Source: Verrucomicrobiales bacterium (GTDB lineage Bacteria > Verrucomicrobiota > Verrucomicrobiia > Verrucomicrobiales > DEV007). Taken from it: a stretch of 8,561 nucleotides of DNA. The number at the start of each line of letters is the position of its first letter. Position 1 is the first letter of the stretch. Where the stretch lies: the NCBI GenBank assembly GCA_013003335.1, contig JABDJT010000234.1, positions 1 to 8,561 on the forward strand, given 5' to 3'. This document shows, piece by piece, positions 4,630 through 8,561 of this stretch. Under the pieces are notes generated by a model that saw nothing but the letters and a program-made list of their open reading frames with translations, made no database searches and was not told the DNA's origin. The position numbers and the translations under genes were made by a program.

Positions 4630-7536
4630 ATGATGCGAAGATTCATGGCGCTGGCGGTAGCCTGTATTTTGGGAATTGGATTGCCTGACCCTGAGGTCGT
4701 CGCGGGTAAGGATCCGGCGCTGGCTGTCCTCGAAAAAAACTGCATCGAGTGCCATAACTCGCATGATAAAAAGGGCGACGTGATTCTCGATCGAAGTCCA
4801 CTGGCTATCGATGATCTGCGCGTGATCCTGGATGTTGTGGCGGGGCCGGAGCCGGAGATGCCGCCAAAGCGGGATCCTCTTTCTGAAGACGAAATTACCG
4901 CCTTGGTAAAATGGATCGACGGCGGGGCCAGGATACCGGATAGCGTTGTGCTGCGGGACAAGCGTATGGCCGATCGTGAATGGTGGTCGTTGAGAACCCT
5001 GAAAAAACCTTCAGTTCCTGAGGTTGGCGAAGGCTGGGCGCGGAATGAGATCGACCGATTTGTTTTTGCGAAATTCAAGGAGAAGGGGTTGTCACCATCT
5101 CCGCCAGCCGATCCGCGAACGCTGGTTCGTCGACTGACGTTCGATCTCACAGGACTGCCTCCGACGCCGGAAGAAGTTCGTGCGTTTCTCCAGGATTCGA
5201 AAAAAAATCAGGGCGCCGCCTATGAAAAACTGGTCGAACGATTGCTGGCTTCCCCTCGCTACGGAGAGCAATGGGCGCGGCATTGGCTGGATGTCGCCCG
5301 CTACGGCGAAAGCCACGGTTACGATAAGGACAAAGCTCGGTTTAATGCCTGGCCGTATCGCGATTACGTGATTCGAAGTTTGAACGATGATAAACCGTGG
5401 ACGCGATTTGTGCAGGAACAGGTCGCAGGCGATGTGCTTTGGCCGGACGATCCAAACGGGGTCATCGCTCTGGGATTTGTCGCGGCGGGGCCCTGGGATT
5501 TCATCGCGCATACAGAGGTTGGCGAAGAAAAAATGGATGGTCGCGTCGCCAAGCATCTGGATCGGGACGACATGGTCAGCGCGGTTTTCAACGCCTTCAT
5601 GAGCACTACGGTGCAGTGCGCCCAGTGTCACAATCACAAATTCGATCCCGTTTCGATGGAGGATTATTACCGGCTGCAGGCGGTGTTTGCCGGAGTCGAC
5701 CGGGCGGACCGTGTCTACGATCTGGACCCTGACATTGTCAAAAAACGCGCTGCGTTGGAATCGGAGATCGATCAGGTCAGGAAACAGATTCAGGAACTGA
5801 AAAACAAATTGGAAGCGAAAGGCGGAGAAGAATTACAACAAGCCAAAAAGCGCGTCGCGGCGCTGGAAAAATCCGGGGCTTCGAAATTAAAGACAGTTCC
5901 GGAGCACGGCTACCACAGCCAGATTGTGAAAGGTCAAGCCGCAGAAAAGTGGGTTCAAATTGAACTGCCCCAGAGAGCGGAAATCGCGACGATTCGGCTG
6001 ATCGGCTGTCACGACAGCTACAACGACATCGGCGCGGGATTTGGTTTCCCAATTCGATTTCGGGTTGAGATTGGCGATGACGCGAGCTTTGAGAAGAATG
6101 TTCGAGTGGTTGGCGATTTCACGAAACGGGATTTCGCGAATCCGGGCGTCGTGCCGGTTGAGGTGAATGGAGGAGCGGGCAAATTTGTCCGCGTTACGGC
6201 AACCAGGCTTGCGGAGCGAAAGAACGATTTCATTTTCGCGCTGGCCGAAGTGGAGTTGCTTGATGGCGATGGAAAAAATCTCGCTGCGGGAACGAAGGTG
6301 ACGGCAAAGGATACGATCGAAGCACCGAATCGCTGGCGGCGGACGAACCTGGTGGACGGCAAATTCACCACCGGCGGTAATCCGAAGGCGATGGCGGAGT
6401 TGGTTCAGGCGCGGAGAAACCTGGGGACAATCCTCGCCAAAATCGAAACGCCGGAACACGTGGCGAAACGTGACGGTTTGAAGAAGCGGAATTCAGAAGC
6501 CGGGAAAGAACTGAAGGAGGTGCCCGCCGGAAAAATGGTCTACACGCTGGCGACGAACTTCGAGCCGAAGAGCCGATTCAAACCGACCGGCGGAAAGTTG
6601 CGACCCGTTCATTTACTGCATCGAGGAGACTTGTCTTCGCCGGGAGAAAAGATGAAGCCGGGCGCTCCGGCTTTGTGGGACGGTTCCAAACCGGATTTCC
6701 AGCTGGATGCCGACAACGATGGCGAACGCCGCGCCGCGCTCGCACGCTACCTCACGAGCCCGGAAAACCCACTCCTTTGGCGCTCGGCTGCGAATCGAAT
6801 CTGGCTTGGGCATTTCGGACGGGGGATCGTCGATTCCCCCAACGATTTCGGCCGCATGGGGATGCAGCCGACTCATCCGAAGCTCCTGGACTGGCTGGCG
6901 GCTCGCTTTCGCGAAACGGAATCAGTCAAGGATCTCCACCGGCTGATCGTGAAGAGCGCGACCTATCGCCAGAGCTCCGCCCTTGATCCTGACAAAACCA
7001 GAATCGACGGTGGGAACGTATTCTACTGGCGCGTGAATCGCCGAAAACTCCGGGCTGAGGAAATGCGCGATTCGATCCTGAGCGTGGCAGGTGTGCTGGA
7101 TTTGAAGATGGGCGGGCCGAGTTTTCGGGACTTCAAATTCAAGGACGATCACACCCCGAAGTACTGGTATCACCTCCACGACCCGACGGATCCCGACACG
7201 CACCGCCGCACGATTTATCGCTTTATCGCACGGAGTCAGACGCAGCCGTTTTTGACGACGCTGGACTGCGCCGACCCTTCGCAAATGGTCGCGAAGCGGG
7301 ATGAAACCACCACCGCGCTCCAGGCGCTCGCGCTGATGAACAATCCGTTCATGGAAGCGATGAGCGCGAATCTTGCGACCCGCGCGAAGTCGATCAACGA
7401 GGCGATATGGCTCGCGCTCGGTCGTCCCCCGACCGCCGATGAATCACAAATCTTATCCAGCTACGCTGAAACACACGGCATGCCCGCGACGGCACGACTG
7501 ATCTTCAACTTGAATGAATTTGCCTATGTCGATTGA
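4630..7536 (+). CDS. PSD1-type secreted protein: PSCyt1 cytochrome c, DUF1549, discoidin-like, DUF1553
   Basis: A 968-residue exported protein of the PVC-specific PSD1 family; its reaction is unknown. ATG 4630 is chosen because it begins a signal peptide (MMRRFMALAVACILGIGLPDPEVVAG, cleaved near 25-26); a TTG frame from 4558 would bury it, and ATG 4633 or GTG 4627 are equally possible. PSCyt1 domain: haem motif CIECH (Cys38, Cys41, His42) with a likely axial Met77 in MPPK. DUF1549, about 115-360, includes FDLTGLPPTPEEV and a second CxxCH, CAQCH (Cys330, Cys333, His334). Next come a charged coiled coil (about 370-415) and a beta-rich discoidin/F5-8C-like segment (about 418-590; KWVQIELPQRAEIATIRLIG), perhaps glycan-binding. 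DUF1553 fills about 697-955 (NRIWLGHFGRGIV, KSATYRQSS, RRKLRAEEMRDSIL, TALQALALMN). The next gene overlaps by 11 bases, indicating co-expression and probable partnership. Confidence 0.92.
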   Translation: MMRRFMALAVACILGIGLPDPEVVAGKDPALAVLEKNCIECHNSHDKKGDVILDRSPLAIDDLRVILDVVAGPEPEMPPKRDPLSEDEITALVKWIDGGARIPDSVVLRDKRMADREWWSLRTLKKPSVPEVGEGWARNEIDRFVFAKFKEKGLSPSPPADPRTLVRRLTFDLTGLPPTPEEVRAFLQDSKKNQGAAYEKLVERLLASPRYGEQWARHWLDVARYGESHGYDKDKARFNAWPYRDYVIRSLNDDKPWTRFVQEQVAGDVLWPDDPNGVIALGFVAAGPWDFIAHTEVGEEKMDGRVAKHLDRDDMVSAVFNAFMSTTVQCAQCHNHKFDPVSMEDYYRLQAVFAGVDRADRVYDLDPDIVKKRAALESEIDQVRKQIQELKNKLEAKGGEELQQAKKRVAALEKSGASKLKTVPEHGYHSQIVKGQAAEKWVQIELPQRAEIATIRLIGCHDSYNDIGAGFGFPIRFRVEIGDDASFEKNVRVVGDFTKRDFANPGVVPVEVNGGAGKFVRVTATRLAERKNDFIFALAEVELLDGDGKNLAAGTKVTAKDTIEAPNRWRRTNLVDGKFTTGGNPKAMAELVQARRNLGTILAKIETPEHVAKRDGLKKRNSEAGKELKEVPAGKMVYTLATNFEPKSRFKPTGGKLRPVHLLHRGDLSSPGEKMKPGAPALWDGSKPDFQLDADNDGERRAALARYLTSPENPLLWRSAANRIWLGHFGRGIVDSPNDFGRMGMQPTHPKLLDWLAARFRETESVKDLHRLIVKSATYRQSSALDPDKTRIDGGNVFYWRVNRRKLRAEEMRDSILSVAGVLDLKMGGPSFRDFKFKDDHTPKYWYHLHDPTDPDTHRRTIYRFIARSQTQPFLTTLDCADPSQMVAKRDETTTALQALALMNNPFMEAMSANLATRAKSINEAIWLALGRPPTADESQILSSYAETHGMPATARLIFNLNEFAYVD

Positions 7537-8561
7537 ATCTGCCATTTCCCGACGTGGGTTCACAAAGTCGCTCGCGGGCACGCTTGGTGGCGTTGCGCTT
7601 ACCGACCTGCTCGCGACTGATGGAGTATTATCAGGCACACATCACCCCGCCCGGGCGAAACGCGTCGTGCAGTTGTTCATGGCTGGAGCCGCGAGCCATG
7701 TCGACCTTTTCGATTACAAACCGCAGCTTGAAAAAGAGCAGGGGCAGCAATGGGATCCCGGCGAGGAGGTGGAGCTGTTTCAGAGTTCGCCGGGCGTCAG
7801 CCAACAGTCTTACTGGAAATTCGAACGCTACGGTCAATCTGGAAAGCAACTGAGCGAGCCGGTCTCGGCTCTCGGAAAACACGTCGATGACATCGCGTTT
7901 GTTCACAACGTCGTCGGCCAGACCGGCGTTCACAGCCAGGGCACGCTGTTACAGACCACTGGCTTCAACCGGCCCGGTTTTCCAAGCGCGGGATCGTGGG
8001 TGAGCTACGCGCTGGGTTCGGAAAATGAAAATCTTCCCAGCTTCGTCGTGTTGCCGGACCACCGCGGTTTCGCCTCGAACGGCGTGAAAAACTGGTCGTC
8101 GATGTTTCTCCCTGCTCAGCACCAGGGCACCGTGATTCGCCCAGGCAGCGAAACGCCGATCAACGATCTCTATCGACCTGACACAATTACACAAAAGGCA
8201 GACACCGATGCCTTGGCTGCGCTCCGCGCCCTGAATGAAAAACACGCCGCCGCACGCGCGGGCGACAGTCGATTGCAGGCCCGGATTCGAAGCTATGAGT
8301 TGGCGGCACAGATGCAATTGAGCGCGACCGAGGCGCTGAACGTTTCGAAAGAACCCCAGTACATCAAGGATCTTTACGGCCTTGCACCGGAAGGCCCGGG
8401 CGTCGCGGATCCAGAGATCAACCGCAAGGCTGAGGCCGAGTTTTTCGGTCGCAAATGCCTCGTGGCTCGTCGTCTACTCGAACGGGGAGTGCGGTTCGTG
8501 CAGATTTTCAGCGGGAACGAAAATGGCTTCCCGCGTCGGAACTGGGATTCTCACGAGGACG
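7526..8561 (+). CDS. DUF1501 protein with Tat signal, C-terminus outside the window (partial)
   Basis: The frame is open from ATG 7526 to the window edge, giving 345 codons; family members usually have about 430-490, so the last quarter is missing. The N-terminus carries a twin-arginine signal, SRRGFTKS (Arg9, Arg10), then a weakly hydrophobic stretch LAGTLGGVALTDLLA, predicting export in folded form. The DUF1501 core begins with VVQLFMAGAASHVDLFDYKP (Asp60 and Asp63 conserved), continues through VHNVVGQTGVHSQG and LPSFVVLPD, and reaches RFVQIFSGNENG and NWDSHED at the edge. DUF1501 belongs to the alkaline phosphatase/sulfatase-like fold; its substrate is unknown. The start overlaps the end of the PSD1 gene (7526-7536), typical of translational coupling. 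An in-frame ATG at 7514 is an alternative that adds MNLP. No Shine-Dalgarno site is evident. Confidence 0.93.
   Translation, partial: MSIESAISRRGFTKSLAGTLGGVALTDLLATDGVLSGTHHPARAKRVVQLFMAGAASHVDLFDYKPQLEKEQGQQWDPGEEVELFQSSPGVSQQSYWKFERYGQSGKQLSEPVSALGKHVDDIAFVHNVVGQTGVHSQGTLLQTTGFNRPGFPSAGSWVSYALGSENENLPSFVVLPDHRGFASNGVKNWSSMFLPAQHQGTVIRPGSETPINDLYRPDTITQKADTDALAALRALNEKHAAARAGDSRLQARIRSYELAAQMQLSATEALNVSKEPQYIKDLYGLAPEGPGVADPEINRKAEAEFFGRKCLVARRLLERGVRFVQIFSGNENGFPRRNWDSHED

Noticed and set aside
4503..5150. A 215-codon minus-strand open frame spanning the gap before PSD1.
   Set aside because: It is serine- and arginine-rich with low complexity, antisense to the cytochrome domain, and has no family resemblance.

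Overview
The window looks like a chromosomal segment from a member of the PVC superphylum, either Verrucomicrobiota or Planctomycetota. The main evidence is the tandem pair at the right end: a PSCyt1-DUF1549-DUF1553 ('PSD1') protein followed by a DUF1501 protein. This gene pair is typical of, and greatly expanded in, those phyla. An S1-type sulfatase at the left edge fits the same picture, because these bacteria carry many sulfatases for sulfated polysaccharides. The sequence is moderately GC-rich by eye. Canonical Shine-Dalgarno sites are hard to find before any of the starts. I cannot name a genus.

Layout from left to right. Positions 1-1195 (+) hold a sulfatase cut off at its N-terminus by the window edge. 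A 52-base convergent gap follows. Positions 2798 down to 1248 (-) hold a cardiolipin synthase-type phospholipase D reading frame, interrupted once by an in-frame TAG at 2373-2375. The TAG separates the membrane-anchor part (2373-2798) from a part carrying both HKD catalytic motifs (1248-2354). A divergent intergenic region of about 295 bases (2799-3093) holds a dyad-rich patch and no convincing gene. Positions 3094-4524 (+) encode a CstB-like persulfide dioxygenase fused to two rhodanese domains, of which only the second has its catalytic cysteine. The 105 bases from 4525 to 4629 contain two stem-loops. Positions 4630-7536 (+) encode the large secreted PSD1 protein with two CxxCH haem motifs, a coiled coil and a discoidin-like domain. 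Positions 7526-8561 (+) encode the DUF1501 protein, with an 11-base overlap, a Tat signal and a C-terminus beyond the window.

How the genes relate. PSD1 and DUF1501 almost certainly form one transcription unit and act outside the cytoplasm. Their biochemical role is not established; an association with polysaccharide or sulfated-glycan use is inferred from family context and the nearby sulfatase. The cardiolipin synthase (membrane lipid) and the persulfide dioxygenase (sulfide and persulfide detoxification) are housekeeping or stress genes with no obvious functional link to that pair. The most unusual observation is the single amber codon inside an otherwise intact cardiolipin synthase gene. 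I see no CRISPR array, insertion sequence, tRNA or rRNA, and no evidence for a wholly new system.
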